From: Diphasiastrum complanatum
Taxonomy: Eukaryota; Streptophyta; Lycopodiopsida; Lycopodiales; Lycopodiaceae
Assembly (NCBI GenBank): GCA_029204225.1
Contig: CM055097.1
Span: 33,051,804-33,115,803, forward strand
Length of the DNA: 64,000 bases
Direction of reading: 5' to 3'
Both the position numbers and the translations under genes were made by a program. Below are positions 62,707 through 64,000 of the stretch, piece after piece; position 1 is the first letter of the stretch; each line of letters begins with the position of its first letter. The notes under the pieces were generated by a model. The model was not told the origin of the DNA and ran no database searches. It was given only the letters and a program-made list of their open reading frames with translations.

Positions 62707-64000
62707 TTGAATCCGATATTGGTTCAACACGTCAGATAAATATCGGTAGAGGAATAAAGCAAAGTGCGCGCGTTGATCCGATATGGTAAGGCCAAGAATG
62801 AAATTTTTCGAAAAGCATTGGTCGGAAGTGGTTGTTATCGATTCAGCGCGCCTGAATGAATATGAGCATGCACATCAAGGGATGGCGCGCGTCGATTCGA
62901 TATCGGGAGAATGAAGAAAAACAAGAAGGCTAGAGAGTTCAGAATAAAAGATTACGGAATCGAAATATGAAAAGTGGTGCACATATTTATAGCCAATTCT
63001 TGTTGATCACAACCATACATTAGTCAAATAACAAATTGTGATTTACAACCTATATTTATCATCTTATGAGAATGAGACTAATTTGTACCTATGCTGAAAT
63101 ACATTAACTAGTCTAGTACTTGATTCAACGAATCATCATTAGCCATGTGCTAGAATACATTAAATAGACATCACTAGCCTCCTAGAATAATTACTAAAAA
63201 ATTTATAAACAATTGATTAATGGATATCATTGAAAAACGTGAACGAGGAGAATTATTACAATCTCTCGTCCTATTTAAATACCGTAAAGACGAAAATTCT
63301 CCTTTTGAGATAATGTTCATTCAGAACATTTTTATAAGTCTTTCATTATGCGTTCCAATATGATTTTTCTGCGTATGGGATATCGGATCAGCGCGCTTGG
63401 TAGACAATGTATTTGCTGCATTTGGACTGCGCGCATCGAATCGCTATTCCAGGACCAAAATATTATCAAAATTTTTGAAACTATTGGACCCTATATGCAT
63501 GATCAAAGCTTGATTCGGAAGACTTTTCATACTGGCCAAAGTTATGCAGAATCTATCGAATCAAGGTCCAATATCGGATGAGCACGCAAGAATACATACT
63601 ATGGTTGTCAAATGCTTTATATGCGCCTTGATTAGCTATCGGATGAAAATCTGGCCTTTGGAATTTTCCAAAATTATAATTATTGGATATAAAAAATGTC
63701 TTATATTTAAAGCTTAACGTTGTCAATTTCAGTATTAAATGGTAGAAGTGTGATTAATTGTAGATGTGACCATACTTTATTTGAAATTAGTTCTGGTTAA
63801 TTCGATATGGACTAATGATTTTGATGACTGATGGATATTTAGATTGATTTGATTGACAAGCCTCTGAGTAATCATCATCGTAATATGAGCCACCACGTTT
63901 GCAATCATTTCTGATTTTCTCTATATCTACTGATCGACGACGCTGAAAGTTTTTTGCTTATAGTTATTTGTATCCATGTGATATCAATTCAGCGTGCTCA
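62707..64000. repeat. Array of about nine TATCGATTCAGCGCGC motifs, both orientations
   Basis: Forward copies at 62718-62733 (degenerate), 62837-62852, 63381-63396, 63572-63587 and 63982-63997. Inverted copies at 62767-62784, 62886-62903, 63429-63446 and a partial one at about 63622-63640. All keep TATCG.(A/T)T(C/G)A, and most keep GCGCGC, a hexamer otherwise seen only in two simple repeats of the window. Spacing is irregular. This is the arrangement of subterminal transposase-binding repeats of DNA transposons such as CACTA elements. A 77-codon frame at 63348-63581 runs through the motifs and is not a gene. Confidence 0.7.

Noticed and set aside
63348-63581. 77-codon frame in the motif array
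   Set aside because: It spans the repeated GCGCGC motifs, shows no protein family character, and ends by chance.

Overview
The window is nuclear DNA of a land plant, probably a large-genome non-flowering vascular plant such as a fern; that placement is an inference. The supporting signs are a DYW-type pentatricopeptide (PPR) editing-factor gene, germin-like and thaumatin-like sequences, spliceosomal introns, very long CT/GA microsatellites and layer upon layer of decayed LTR retrotransposons. A transposase-like remnant at 37.7-39.4 kb also recalls proteins I associate with mosses and ferns. I see no bacterial-style operon, rRNA, intact tRNA or CRISPR array.

Most of the 64 kb is retrotransposon. 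Ty1/copia fragments lie at 0.3-3.0, 4.1-5.5, 15.2-18.1, 19.0-19.6, 21.3-23.0, 27.0-28.3, 29.1-32.0, 51.5-51.9, 55.1-55.3, 56.3-57.4 and 58.3-59.4 kb, on both strands. Ty3/gypsy fragments fall into two groups: chromovirus-like (5.5-7+, 36.9-37.4, 49.5-50.8 and 52.7-54.9 kb) and Tat/Athila-like with a tRNA-Asp-type primer site (23.9-26.6, 32.1-34.5 and 39.7-41.3 kb). Nested insertions can be read directly. One example is a solo LTR with a 5-bp target duplication inside a copia gag-pol (1142-1930). Another is a gypsy LTR that breaks a copia integrase near 5545.

Host-type genes are few. A single-exon germin-like protein (10622-11260, minus) looks intact but has Lys in place of the metal-binding Glu. 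A thaumatin-like pseudogene (about 14715-15105, minus) ends at a 157-bp CT repeat. A DYW-PPR gene (43566-46937, minus, two exons by my reading) has near-identical ~101-residue repeat modules and one 1-nt frameshift; its DYW deaminase motifs are intact.

DNA transposons include a Helentron-like remnant (8659-10351), with a Rep/helicase-type segment followed by an endonuclease segment, and a MULE-like remnant (37745-39395). There are also two copies of a foldback MITE (about 11612-11735 and 47215-47395) and an 81-bp tRNA-derived insertion with a perfect 15-bp target duplication (47616-47696).

The most novel region is 59446-64000. A three-exon plus-strand gene for an unrecognised transposase-like protein with clustered Cys converges on an unrecognised minus-strand gene. 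About nine copies of a 16-18 bp motif (consensus TATCGATTCAGCGCGC), in both orientations, follow over the last 1.3 kb. Together these look like most of an undescribed DNA transposon: two genes plus a transposase-binding subterminal array, with the left end removed by a copia junction at 59445 and the right end beyond the window.
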